DNA of 64,000 bases from Gordius sp. MW1 (Eukaryota; Nematomorpha; Gordioida; Gordea; Gordiidae), in the NCBI GenBank assembly GCA_964036665.1, contig OZ038526.1, forward strand, positions 25,110,001 to 25,174,000. Reading direction: 5' to 3'. A program made the position numbers and the translations under genes. Shown piece by piece: positions 32,602-43,449 of the stretch. Each line of letters begins with the position of its first letter. Positions within the stretch are counted from its first letter, which is position 1. The notes beneath the pieces are model-generated. The model did no database searches and was not told the origin of the DNA. It worked only from the letters and a program-made list of their open reading frames with translations.

Positions 32602-32832
32602 AGATACTCCCCCTCTAAAAAAAGAAAAAGATATGTATACATCAAAATTTTTAATCAGTAAATTTCCGTGGAGTAGTTATAGTTCTTCCATATCTAGACA
32701 TCCGTTGTTGAACAGGTAAAGTGTTACTATCCTCTTCTTTTGTTTCGATCCATGCTAGTTTAAGTCTATCAATAGATATGGTTTGTTCTTTGTTATCTTT
32801 TGTCACTTTAAAAAATTTCTTTCTCCTTTTTA

Positions 32833-33624
32833 CTACCTTAGACGGTCCATCGTATGGGGGTTGTAAAGATTTTCTGACCGTGTCATTACGACAAAAACAT
32901 ACTCTGATGTTTTTAAATAATTAGGGATATATTCCTTCTTATCATGTTTTCTGGTAGGGCAGAATTTTAAATTTTGCATTATATCTTTAAGTCTAATTAC
33001 ATAACCTGGTTTAGATGATTCTATAAACGATTTTTGAAAAAATTCCCCTGGTAGCCTTAACGTCGTCCCATAAACCATTTCCGAAGGAGTGTATCCGATA
33101 TCTTCTTTGATTGTCGACCTAATGCTGAGAAGAATTAATGAGTGTTTCACTGTTGTATCTTCCTGTGTCATGATGGAAGCCTTTAATTGCCTATGGAAAC
33201 GCTCAACTAACCCATTAGAACACGGGTGATAGGCTGTAGTTCTGATATGGTCAGATCCTAATGTGGATGATAATTCTCGGAATAAACTGGATGTAAATTA
33301 AGCGTCTCTATCAGTAGTTATAACCTTTGGGACACCAAAATTGGCCACCCAGTATTAAATAAATATTTGTGCTAAATTTTCCGCTGTCTGGTTGATTGGT
33401 ATTGCGATTGGCCATCTCGTAAAGCGATCGATGGCTGTAAAAATATGGGTGTAGTGAGATGAAGGTGGTAAAGGGCCTACCACATCCAAATGCACGTGAC
33501 TGAACCTCTCGTCGGTGTCGTCAAAAATGCCGGGTGAAGTGATGGTGTGTTTGTTCACCTTAGATTTTGACATTTTATGCATTCTATTGTCCAATTCCGA
33601 ATATCTTTGTTCATTGATGGCCAC
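32833..33624 (-). pseudogene. gypsy 2 integrase, with an internal stop
   Basis: The frame at 33355-33624 carries HVHLDVVGPLPPSSHYTHIF and AIDRFTRWPIAIPI, the first catalytic Asp block. The second block (TDRDA then FTSS, near 33310) has a stop where Gln is expected. The third, with HPCSNGLVERFHRQLKA around 33200, holds the catalytic Glu. The C-terminal frame (32833-33171) continues with DIGYTPSEMVYGTTLRLPGE. The family inserts the cDNA copy into host DNA. Confidence 0.88.
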
Positions 33625-33750
33625 ACAAAACTGCGAGTAATGAGTTTTTGAGTTGCCCGAATCCCGGAATGTGAGAGAGAGTGAAAGTGGTTGAAGAAAT
33701 TTTTCCTCAGTCTTGTAGGTATAAGTGGTCGCGGTGCACCTGTAGATATG

Positions 33751-34320
33751 TCACACAGAATGTCTTTTTGACAAATGGCTTTTTAATTTCACAAGACGCA
33801 AAGATTTTGTGTTAAGCAGTAACTCCGGATCATCCATTTGGTTCATAACTATTTGGTTGTCATTCGGACAAAAAGGTAGAGTTAGATACGTTATGTCTGA
33901 CCGAGATAATGTGTCCGCTGTAATATTACTATTACCTTTTATAAAGCGAATGTCGGTACTGAATTGCGAGATATAATCCAAATGTCGAATCTCTCTGGGT
34001 GAGTAACGATCAACTTTTGCCTGGAAAGCATAAATTAAAGGTTTATGATCCGTAAATATAGTGAAATGACGTCCTTCCAGTATGTGTTTGAAATGTTTAA
34101 TCGCCAGAAAAATAGCTAGTAATTCTCGTCCAAATGTACTATAGCGTGTTTGAGCTGCTAATAGTTTTTATGAAAAAAATGGTTGTTGTTTGTTATCAAT
34201 TATTTGGTGTAAAACTCCCCCTACTGCTATGTTCGAAGCATCTGTGGTTAACGTTACCCAACAGTTTGGTTTTAAAAATCCTAAATTAGTTGCTTTAATA
34301 TTTTTTTTAGGAGATTAAAT
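33751..34320 (-). pseudogene. gypsy 2 RNase H region, broken
   Basis: Fragments such as the TDASNIAVGGVLHQIID-like block (about 34190-34250) and the late segment FSTDIRFIKGNSNITADTLS (33751-33981), typical of gypsy RNase H, are present in different frames. Not functional. Confidence 0.75.
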
Positions 34321-35168
34321 TAATTAATTTCTGCGTCCGTTATTTTAATCTCTTTCTCATCAAATAGGTCTGTAAGTGGTTTCGTTGAAACACAATTTGG
34401 TATAAACCGTCTATAAAAATTCACCATACCTAAAAAAGTTTCAAACTCTTTTGTTTGAGGAATCGGAAAATCCCTAATCGCGTCAATTTTGTTTGACAAG
34501 GGGCGTATGCCATTTTGATCGATGTGATGACCAAGAAAGTTTAATGATCTTACCCCCAAAGAACGTTTTGAGAGATTTATCCGAATACCGTATGTTTGTA
34601 ATCGTTTAAAAACTGTTGTGAGGTGTAATTTGTGTACACGTTCTGTGGAACTGGCGATAAGTAAATCATCAATGTAGGCGTACACAAAATCCAAACCATT
34701 AAAAATGTCATCTATGAGGCGCTGAAATGTTTGTGCTGCGTTCCGAACTCCGAAAGGCATTCTTAAAAATTCAAACAACCCAAAAGGTGTTGTGATTGCG
34801 GTCTTCGGGATGTCATCTGGTGCCATCGTTTGATGGTAAGCTTTTACCAAATCCAACTTTGAAAAAATGAATTTGCCTGTTAGATTTAAAGTAAAATCAT
34901 GTAAATGTGGTATCGGGTATCTATCAGGTCTTGTTGCGTAATTAAGCATTCTAAAATCTCCACATGGACGCCATGTCCCTGGGGCTTCTTTTGGGACCAT
35001 GTGTAAGGGGGATGACCATTTAGTATGTGAAGGTCGTATTATTCCTAATCTCCTCATTTTTTCAAATTCTTTTTTTGCTATTTGAAATTTTTCGGGGTTT
35101 AAACGTCGTGGAGAACAATGGATCGCTGGTCCTTTTGTTATTATATGGTGTTTGGTATTATGTTTCAC
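34320..35168 (-). pseudogene. gypsy 2 reverse transcriptase
   Basis: A 282-codon open frame covers nearly the whole RT. It has [29 protein letters not shown] (catalytic Asp), [20 protein letters not shown], the active site [11 protein letters not shown], and [18 protein letters not shown] leading to [14 protein letters not shown]. All catalytic residues are kept. Neighbouring frames for protease and RNase H are interrupted, so I treat it as part of a dead element. Confidence 0.93.
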
Positions 35169-35402
35169 TTTGTCATTAAAATCCGGTGGCTTGGTAATAT
35201 CCGGAAATTGTTTTAATATGGAGTAAAAATCATTATTTTGTGAAATTGGGCTGCTAATGGGATTAGTTATATTTGATACCTTTAGAGAAAAATTTTGTGG
35301 ATTAATTAGGCGTTAAACCAAAATATGATATAAAATCAGAACCTAATATAGATGAATGTACATCTGCTATCAAAAATGTCCATTTGAATTCTCGTTTTAA
35401 AC

Positions 35403-35666
35403 CTATAATAACGATATTTTCCCAATAGTATTTATATCGCTCGAATTTGCTGCTTTTAAACATATATCGTTTAGTGTTACCTTCATTTTAGTGGTAGGTG
35501 GTATTACACTGATTTGCGCTCCAGTGTCAATCAAATAGCGGAGCCCTGATATTTTGTCAAATACGTAGAAAAGGCGATTATTGTTGTTATGGCCGGATCC
35601 AGCTATCGCCTTTCCTGGTAGGCCGGCCTTTTTAAACCTTTTCCAAAATAACATGGTTGAGCACAT
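35403..35666 (-). pseudogene. gypsy 2 aspartic protease segment
   Basis: The 87-codon frame contains YLIDTGAQISVIPP with the intact catalytic Asp-Thr-Gly. It is preceded by GSGHNNNNRLFYVFDKISGL, as in many gypsy protease starts. It sits between gag and RT. Confidence 0.85.
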
Positions 35667-35799
35667 TTCCTGGCGTTTGATCCCCAGGTGTCATGGTACC
35701 AGCACCAGGGTCTGTCGCTCGAAATCCCAGGTGGGCGAAAAGGGGTCTGGGTTTGACCTATCTTTTCTAATGTCCTATTTAGAGCAGATAAAACATCTG

Positions 35800-36377
35800 T
35801 TAGTTCTTTAGGGTATGCATCAGTGGAGTGTTTTTTTGGTTATGAATGTTATTAACATAATTAGTTTTTTTGGCCAGAACGATGCGGTCGGCTGTTTCCG
35901 CCAATTTCTCCAGTGCAGTATCTTCAGTAAACGAGACTAATATGGGAATTAGTTCACAAGGTAATTTATTGAGCCAGAGTTCCTTTAGAATCTTTTGGTC
36001 AAGAACGTATGTTCCCACTAAACTCTTCATGTATCGCAAAAGCTGAGATGGAGATATATCCCCTAAATCCACTGCCGTTAGGAATTCCATCAATCTTGAT
36101 TCATCGGAGTCGCCTACCCTCTTGATAAGTGCTTGTTTGAGTTTCTGAAATGGTTGATCAGGTGGGACATTAATGATTAAATTCTCCACTTCCTCAGCGA
36201 TTTCGGGAGGTAATGTCTCAAGAATATAACCAAATTTTGATTTCTCAGAGGTAATTCTTCTTGCCTGAATACGGCTTCTGCCTGAGCTAGCCAAATTCTA
36301 ACATTTCTGCGGTAAAATGTGGTTATTTTCAGTTGGATAGTTGCTTCACATCCCTCTTTCTCTGTAGAATTTTCCAT
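35800..36377 (-). pseudogene. gypsy 2 gag, two frames
   Basis: The N-terminal frame (36177-36377) includes RRNVRIWLAQAEAVFRQEEL. The second (35800-36294) carries YILETLPPEIAEEVENLI, LKQALIKRVGDSDESRLMEF and LGDISPSQLLRYMKSL, the conserved capsid region of gypsy gag. They overlap with a one-frame shift. No zinc knuckle was seen in what remains. Confidence 0.85.
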
Positions 36378-36464
36378 TTTGAAAAGAGATGATTGTTTGC
36401 GAGCAATAACTAATTAATTCGTGAGATTGTTGGAGTGAAAAAAGAACGGGGTTACCATATTATA

Positions 36465-36617
36465 GCGATAAAGACATATGGTTTATTCACGGAAAACATT
36501 AATGATAACCGAAAAACAAAACTATTTATCGCGAGTCCAAATAATGGGATGGGTTGGTTAATATAAATGAGGGTTGACTCTGCGTGCGTATATTTCTCTC
36601 CGTATCACGACCACTGC
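36465..36617 (-). repeat. Right LTR of gypsy element 2
   Basis: About 153 bp matching the left LTR without its MITE: CATATGGTTTATTCACGG to GTATCACGACCACTGCA. On the minus strand this is the 5' LTR and starts TGCAGTGGTCG. Differences from the left copy are few (for example AGTCC for AGTTC, and loss of ATTCA). Confidence 0.85.
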
Positions 36618-36889
36618 AAAGTAATAATTGGGTATTTGTCCCGATATTGCTTTTCAAAATGCAAATTAAATGGCAAATAAACGAATCAGGCTAAACATTC
36701 TCCACTTATGGGTGACATTTTCCTATCGTAAAAAGGCGTTGCTTAAACGTTCTCCTTCTTGAGAATGTTGTTCTTACTCTTTCGAAGAAGATACCCGCGC
36801 TGAATTTATCGAGCCAATATTTTTTAAAATTTAATTGCAAAATTAGCAAAATGGTAGAGCCTGTATCGGCTAAAAATGATATATAGTTA

Positions 36890-37330
36890 CTAGCTGACCC
36901 CGTAAACGTTGTTTTGCTATATACATTATTCCGAGAAAATACTATAAGTGATGTGCGTGCTCATCGTTATGCCTTGATCATATGAGCGATTAAAATATAA
37001 TTGTCCTTTGGAAATAATTAACGAACTTAATGTAGGAAGAATTAACACGCTAAATACAAAATATAAACACATAAAGCAAAGTATTTAACATCAAATTTTT
37101 TATTGCTTTGCTTTACACATTTTGCTTATATAAATATACTGTCAAATAAATTAATACATTACCTAAAGAATTATTTAATATGTAAATTGCCACAGGTTTG
37201 TTTTTTTATTAAAGGTGGTAAAAACTCTTTTTGGTCCTACCGCAAAATCATAATTCTGGCAAATGGCCGTTTTCGCGTTTCAATCAAACCCCCAACCCGC
37301 CCTGAAAATCTGTTTTATTTTTGCGCCTGA
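36890..37330 (-). mobile_element. Helitron 3' terminus, fragment
   Basis: CTAGCTGACCCCGTAAACGT at 36890 is, on the minus strand, a Helitron-type end (...GGGGTCAGCTAG followed by T). The same terminus, less mutated, is at 56585. The matching 5' end could not be found, so the right boundary given is arbitrary. Confidence 0.6.
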
Positions 37331-38469
37331 ACATATTTTAGCGCGTCCAGCTTACCACAATGATCCATTTAACTATGATTGGCCTGAGGCAGACTGGTCC
37401 TAAAACATACACGTATGTCAGACTTAGTCTCCCCTTTAATTGTATTATTGCTTAAACAACACTTCCTATTGCATGGCCATTTCTTCTCCGGACACGTGAG
37501 CGAATTTTCTAAAATTAATATTCTAGGAGGTGAGGGGGCCTTTATTAAACGAATTGGTATAATTATTGTTATCATTAAATCCCTTTATTTTTTTAATAAA
37601 AAACAATTCCTTTTCACATTACCCGTTTTATTACAGAAAAAACAAGTGAGCAATGGGGACGTAGTATTTTTAACTAAAAAGATTTTTTCAACTTTTCTTA
37701 ATTTTATATAAATCATTATACACAATAAAATTACTAATACGATAAATAGCATAATAAAAGCTTTATCGCTAAGGAAAAAATTATAAAAATGAATAAAAAT
37801 TTAAGGATTACGATTAAACATTTTAATGAATATAATATATTTATAAAGTTGCCAATAAAATTTTGATTAGGATAATACGACTTGAAATGTTAAGCTAATA
37901 TACAATACTAAGAAAATAATTATTATGATTAGTGAAAGTAATTGCATTTTAAACTCTAGTGATTCCGAATATTTTTAAACAACCTTTCGTGGGGGGGGGC
38001 GAAGCATTAATTCGTCCAACTGTCGGTCTACGTTAGCGGTATTCTAAACGTATATTAATTTAAATTTCGTCCTTGTTTAGGATGTTTTTTTGGCTTTTCC
38101 TTAGTATTGTTACAACTAATGGCTGACGGTCAAGTTTCTAAGTACGATTCGGTTTTCCATTAGATTCCCAACAATCAGGTGATAATTAACGCGTTCTTTC
38201 TCTTCAATGTAGGAATTTTATATCACGAATATGATTTATTCTATTCAGAAGAAGAAGGAGGGGGGGGGGGAAGAGAAATTATTTTGCACAATTTTTTTTT
38301 GAGAGAAGGGGTGGGATTTTTGGTCTTCTGACACTTGGGTTTTTAGGAATTTATTTAAAGCCAACGTTTATTTTATCCCATGTACATATATATTTTTAGG
38401 GGTGCGGGGAAAAGTGTATTGGTAACTTTATTTTCAAGCAGATGTTCAAAGTTAAAAGATAGTTTTATT
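37331..38469. other. Unassigned AT-rich region
   Basis: No gene recognised. A minus-strand frame at 37369-37575 has several Cys residues (CPEKKWPCNRKCC) that might be a worn gag-type knuckle. G-runs at 37991 and 38262. Nothing else can be supported. Confidence 0.35.
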
Positions 38470-40040
38470 AACACAACAAATTATTTGCTAAGTATTTTAT
38501 TCAAATTGCTAAGTATTTTTAGCGTCATTGCTAAGTATTTTATTAATTTGCTAAGTATTTAATTCGTTTGCTAAGTATTTAAATTAATGCTAAGTATTAA
38601 ATTCAAATGCTAAGTATTTTATTCATTTGCTAAGTATTTAAATAAATTTTGCTAAGTATTTTATTGTTTTGCTAAGTATTTTATGTATTTGCTAAGTATT
38701 TTATTTGTTTGCTAAGTATTTTAATGTTTTGCTAAGTATTTAAATTATATGCTAAGTATTTAAATATATTATGCTAAGTATTTAAATTATTGCTAAGTAT
38801 TTAAATATATTATGCTAAGTATTTAAATTATTGCTAAGTATTTAAATATATTTTGCTAAGTATTTAAATTATTGCTAAGTATTTAAATATATTATGCCAA
38901 GTATTTAAATTATTGCTAAGTATTTAAATAAATTGTGCCAAGTATTTAAATTATTTGCTAAGTATTTAAATAAATTATGCTAAGTATATTATCTAGGTTT
39001 ATAAATAAATTATGCTAAGTAAAGATTTTATAAATTTAAACAAATAAAGCTGTCTGTTGATTTTAAATTCATGTTTCAAATTTTGACTAATGAGGTCATG
39101 AAATTAAGTAATAAAAATGCAGTTTTTGAAGTTCTTGTCATTGATGCAGCCAGTGCAATTCATAATGCATTTAAAGCTGTTTTGGGGGATAAAATGGTTG
39201 TGTTATAGGGTTAGGGTTAGGGTTTATTGTAGTTGAATAAAATCTCTATCAATTATCCTATTGGCTATTTAGATTATTTTATATATGAAGTCATTATAGA
39301 ACATGAAGGGTATTTCTTCACCTACAAATAAATAATCATAATTTTTTTATTCAAATCTAAAATAAATTATACAATATAAAATTGAAATATTATATTTTTC
39401 AACTATAAATTTTGGTAATTCATTAAAATAATTCCCATTAAAACTTAACTTCAATTTCAACACTTTTTTGTGTCATAAATAAAACTTTGAATTAAAAAAC
39501 TTTAATAACTTAGCACTTCAAAATAGAAAACCTAGCATTTTTAAAAATTAAACATTTTCTTTGAAATTAATACCATTAAAACTTTGTCCTTTTTAGCTTT
39601 AAAACCTTATTATCTTATATTTTTTTAATACTCAGCATTTTGATTAAAACTCATAATTTAGATTTTTTAAATAAAATACTTAGCATTTTAATAAAAAAAA
39701 CTTAGTATATCAAAATGAAAACTCTGCAATTTAGTAATAAAAACTTAGCATTTATAAATAAAAAACTTAGCATTTAAAAATGAAATACTTAGCATTTCCT
39801 TTAAAATACTTAGCATTTAAAATAAAATACTTAGCATTTCCTTTAAAATACTTAGCATTTAAAAATAAAATACTTAGCATTTAGATTAAAATACTTAGCA
39901 TTTAATAATAAAATACTTAGCATTTAGATTAAAACACTTAGCATAAAATACTTAGCGTTTTTTAATAAAATACTTAGCACTTTAATTAAAATACTTAGCA
40001 TAAAATACTTAGCAATTTGTAATTATTTACTTAGCAGTTA
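38470..40040. repeat. GCTAAGTATTT tandem arrays facing each other
   Basis: From about 38487 to 39020 the motif TGCTAAGTATTT recurs roughly thirty times in direct orientation, with AT-rich spacers of variable length, 15-25 bp apart. From about 39640 to 40035 its complement AAATACTTAGCA recurs about sixteen times. The central part (39020-39640) is unique AT-rich DNA with a GGGTTAGGGTTAGGGTTT run (39208-39225). The right edge TTAAATAACACCC (40041) reappears inverted at 41740 beside another short array. The layout is that of a foldback element, but no target duplication could be found. Confidence 0.8.
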
Positions 40041-41240
40041 AATAACACCCTTTTATTAATTATCCCGTGTAAGATCAAAAGGAGTATGTGGTACATTGGC
40101 ATCTAGTGCTAGGTAATAAAACAATGAACGATACGCGAAAAGAGAAGGGGGGATCGAATAAGTGTGTATGAGATACGCGGTATTACAACTTCTGTGTATG
40201 AAAGCGCGGGGGGGGGAAATCCGTATATACTACAACTTTTGCATAGGGGGACATGGGGGGATCCGTATATCCGACAAGGGAGAATCCGTATATACGACAA
40301 TGTCCATATAAATTTAAATTTGGTGGTAGGAATTGACGCAATTAGCAATCTCATGTTAATATTCAATTTTAATCAATGTTACTTTTATATAGGGGGTAAG
40401 ATGAGACAAAACCCTTTCAATCTTAAAGCTATTTGTCTTAAATTACTTGGGGGGGGGGGGGGGGGGGAGGCAACTGCCTCTCCTACCCCCTTCCCCCCCG
40501 GCTAAGCCTATTTTTAAATGTTCAATTTTTAAGCCGATCTTTCTAAATTTATTTCGTTTAATAATAGATTATACAAAACCAACTTCTTTAATTAAGAGTA
40601 CAAGTATTTGGCATGAGTCAATTTGTAATTTAACAAGGGTTAAACAAGCTACAACAATATGTAACCATTGCATTCAAACATTCCAAATGACTTTGAAATT
40701 ATTTATTTTAGTAGTAAAGGCTACCTATTTAATTATGGCTTCATCTTCAACCTCAAATATGTCCAAAGGTGAACCTAAATTTATGCGTTAATTTTTTAAA
40801 CCTTTATAGATGATACAGGTTGAACCTTGGCTTTTCTTCCATCTCAAAAATGTCCAACGTTGAAATATATGCTAACTTTTTAAGTATTTATAGTAGTAAA
40901 TGAGACCAGTTTTACTTGGCTTCGTCTTCCACCTCAAAGCTGTCCAACGCTGTTTTTACTCTATTTTCATGAAATCTTCTCTTCATCTTCTACACTAAAT
41001 CCGCCTAACTTTAAAAATAATTTTTTGTGTTACTTTTTAAATCTTTAAGGAATACCCTAAAATATGTCTAACATTCCAAGTTTTCTCCTTATATTTATAA
41101 TTAAGACAATATGTTTCAAGTTCAAACCTTATAACCCTAACCTTGTATTTTACCTCAAATCTATTAAATACATGAAGAATTCAATGTGTTGATTCTATAA
41201 AATCAATATAGCCCTTAATATTGCAAGCTTTATACGCATA
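40041..41240. repeat. Diverged CCTCAAA-TGTCCAA repeats in AT-rich DNA
   Basis: Three diverged units of roughly 110-120 bp carry GGCTTCATCTTCAACCTCAA, TGGCTTTTCTTCCATCTCAA and TGGCTTCGTCTTCCACCTCA, each followed by a TGTCCAA motif (40737-41000). Upstream are a G-run (40449-40467) and GATCCGTATAT repeats (40220-40300). No coding evidence. Confidence 0.5.
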
Positions 41241-41317
41241 CTATAGACTAGTGATGGGGAAATAGCGTTTTAAGGAGCTAAAGCTATAGCACATAGTCAC
41301 TTTAAGTGCTATAAGCT

Positions 41318-41580
41318 ATAGGAGATGGGAGGTTTGAGGTGCTATAAGCTATAGGAGATGGGAGGTTTGAGGTGCTATAAGCTATAGGAGATGGGAGTTT
41401 GAGGTGCTATGTGCTATAGGAGATGGGAGGTATGAGGTGCTATGTGCTATAGGAGATGGGAGTTTGAGGTGCTATGTGCTATAGGAGATGGGAGTTTGAG
41501 GTGCTATGTGCTATAGGAGATGGGAGGTTTGAGGTGCTATGTGCTATAGGAGATGGGAGTTTGAGGTGCTATGTGCTATA
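41318..41580 (+). repeat. 32-33-bp minisatellite, left arm
   Basis: About nine direct units with two alternating variants: GTGCTATAAGCTATAGGAG and GTGCTATGTGCTATAGGAG, each followed by ATGGGAGGTTTGAG or ATGGGAGTTTGAG. The right-arm counterpart at 42775-43020 has about eight units in inverted orientation. Confidence 0.9.
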
Positions 41581-41726
41581 GCCGATAGCACTTAAATGCG
41601 CTACTCCTATAGCACCGGCGCTAACACTGGGAATAATTTCAATGAAAACAATAGAGTATAATATGAACTTGTGTGTAATCTAATAAACAATTTTCCATTA
41701 AAAATATATTGTTCGAAAAAACAAAA

Positions 41727-41960
41727 TTAAAAAAGGGTGTTATTTAACTACTAAGTAAATAATTACAAATTGCTAAGTAATTTATGCTAAGTATTTTAAA
41801 GGATATGCTAAGTATTTTATTTTTGAATGCTAAGTTTTTATTATTAAATTGCTAAGTTTTTATTTTGATATGCTAAGTATTTTATTTAAAAAATCTAAAT
41901 TATGAATTTTAAACAAAATGTTTAATATTTAAAAAAATACTCTTTTTCAATCGGGGAGGG
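41727..41960. repeat. Short GCTAAGTA array fragment
   Basis: AAGGGTGTTATTTAACT, TAATTACAAATTGCTAAGTA and four more GCTAAGT units. It is the inverted equivalent of the right edge of the array at 39900-40055 and lies inside the foldback element loop. Confidence 0.7.
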
Positions 41961-42196
41961 GGGGGGGGGTTAATTCAAAACCTAGTTATGCCCTACCCTA
42001 CCCCATGTTTTTGAGAATAAAAAAATTAAACTCCCCCTTCCCTTAAGTTAATCCATATCCCATCAGGGCGTATAAACCTTTTTAGATTTTGGAGAAATTA
42101 TAATATTGGTTGTATTTAAATCGTGGTCAGTTGAAGAAGAGGTAGTGGATAAAGACATTAAAAAAGAGAGCGAAAAATTAATTTTCTTTTTTCAAT

Positions 42197-42310
42197 GAAT
42201 AAAAATAAAATGAGTGAGTCTGACTCAGACTCACTCATGTTCTTTTATGCGTTTGCGTACTCAGCTCAGACTCAGACTGTCTGAGTCTGAGTACGCAAAC
42301 GCATAAAAGT
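42197..42310. repeat. Near-perfect palindrome at the foldback centre
   Basis: The half TTTTATGCGTTTGCGTACTC is mirrored by GAGTACGCAAACGCATAAAA. Between them lie CAGACTCAGAC and GTCTGAGTCTG, centred near 42277. To the left TGAGTGAGTCTGACTCAGAC is itself self-complementary. Outside are mirrored blocks at 41985-42060 and 42362-42425 (AGTTTAATTTTTTTATTCTC). It should form a long hairpin. Confidence 0.85.
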
Positions 42311-42392
42311 TCACTCAATAGTATTGTTTTCCTTTTAATTGAAACATATTAACTTAATAAAAGGGGGAGTTTAATTTTTTTATTCTCAAAAA

Positions 42393-42555
42393 CATGGGCG
42401 TAGGGCATAACTAGGTTTTGAATTAAGGGGGGGGGGGGGCAAACGGTTAAAATAAAAGTTGAATTAGGGAGGGGCTAAATAAAAAAAAATTTTAATTTGT
42501 AAGGGTTTTTTTACATTGGAAAATTTTTTTTTCCGTCATTCAGAGGGGGGGGCGA
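42393..42555. mobile_element. CATGGGCGTAGG-type MITE, diverged copy
   Basis: Begins CATGGGCGTAGGGCATAACT, then TAGGTTTTGAATTA and a G-run, as in other family copies, with a second G-run near 42545. An inverted start of the same kind lies at about 41985-42007. No right terminus or duplication was recognised. Confidence 0.55.
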
Positions 42556-43111
42556 CTTATTAATAAAATAAATGTAGAAGCAATGCAAAATAAAATTAAA
42601 GTCATACATTTAATTAAATTTATATTAGAATAAGTGTAGTTAGATGGTAAGATAGGGCAAAAAAATTATATTCAGATGTATTTTAATATTTAATAAAAAC
42701 AAAATAAACAATTAAAAAAATTATTCCCAGTGTTAGCGCCGGTGCTATAGGAGTAGCGCATTTGAGTGCAATCGGCTATAGCACATAGCACCTCAAACTC
42801 CCATCTCCTATAGCACATAGCACCTCAAACAGCCCATCTCCTATAGCACATAGCACCTCAAACTCCCATCTCCTATAGCACATAGACCTCAAACTCCCAT
42901 CTCCTATAGCACATAGCGCCTCAAACCTCCCATCTCCTATAGCCCATAGCACCTCAAACCTCCCATCTCCCATAGCTCTAGCACCTCATACCTCCCATCT
43001 CCTATAGCTTATAGCACTTAAAGTGACTATGTGTTAGTAGACATAGCGTATTTAATAGGCTATTCCCATCAGCTGGGAGGTGCTAAGCGTTTTCCCACCA
43101 CTACTATAGAC

Positions 43112-43449
43112 CAGTTCACCATTGATCCCAAGACATTAAAATAACCTATTCATTGCAGTTATAAAAAAATGTGTTATTTTAAACAATGTATCTATTAAAA
43201 GGGGGGGGGGGTAAAAGAGAAATGGGGCTAGTTATAGGTGGTAAATAGTTGCTAGAAGGTCGGACGTACTATGAAAGGATGCGAGCTTTAAACTACTGAG
43301 TGGAGTTATTATGCATATGCTTCTAAACAAAGATTGTGTAAAAGAGGTGGAACACAACTTTCTTTTGATATTATAAGAAGAATAAATGAATACCATAACA
43401 TCTGCCATATATATCATATCGAGTACAACTAGTTGCAAACAATATAAAT
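43112..43449. other. AT-rich spacer, nothing recognised
   Basis: A G-run at 43201-43211 and otherwise plain AT-rich DNA. Confidence 0.4.

Larger units (their letters stand above)
32602..36464 (-). mobile_element. Ty3/gypsy retrotransposon 2, internal region
   Basis: The internal part reads gag (36377-35800), protease (35666-35403), RT (35168-34320), RNase H (about 34320-33751) and integrase (33624-32833) on the minus strand. A string CGGGGTTACCA (36447-36457 on plus) next to the right LTR could be the complement of a tRNA 3' end, a primer-binding site. Domains are well preserved but several stops separate them, so it is a fairly young but inactive copy. It lies between the two host genes. 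Confidence 0.9.
41249..43103. mobile_element. Foldback hAT-type element with minisatellite arms
   Basis: Ends TAGTGATGGGGAAA (left) and TTTTCCCACCACTA (right) are inverted. They are flanked by identical 8-bp duplications CTATAGAC (41241-41248 and 43104-43111). The left arm is a minisatellite of about nine 32-33-bp units (GGTGCTATGTGCTATAGGAG then ATGGGAGTTTGA, 41318-41580). The right arm is its inverted counterpart (42775-43020). Junction sequences AGCACCGGCGCTAACACTGG (left) and CCAGTGTTAGCGCCGGTGCT (right) then lead to the loop. The loop holds a GCTAAGTA fragment, an inverted copy of a CATGGGCGTAGG element and a near-perfect palindrome. There is no transposase. Confidence 0.92.

Noticed and set aside
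38470-40040. CRISPR array
   Set aside because: Repeats are 8-12 bp with irregular AT spacers, reversed in the second half, in a eukaryotic context.
41727-41960. An independent complete GCTAAGTA element
   Set aside because: It has only one edge and few units; better explained as a fragment within the foldback loop.
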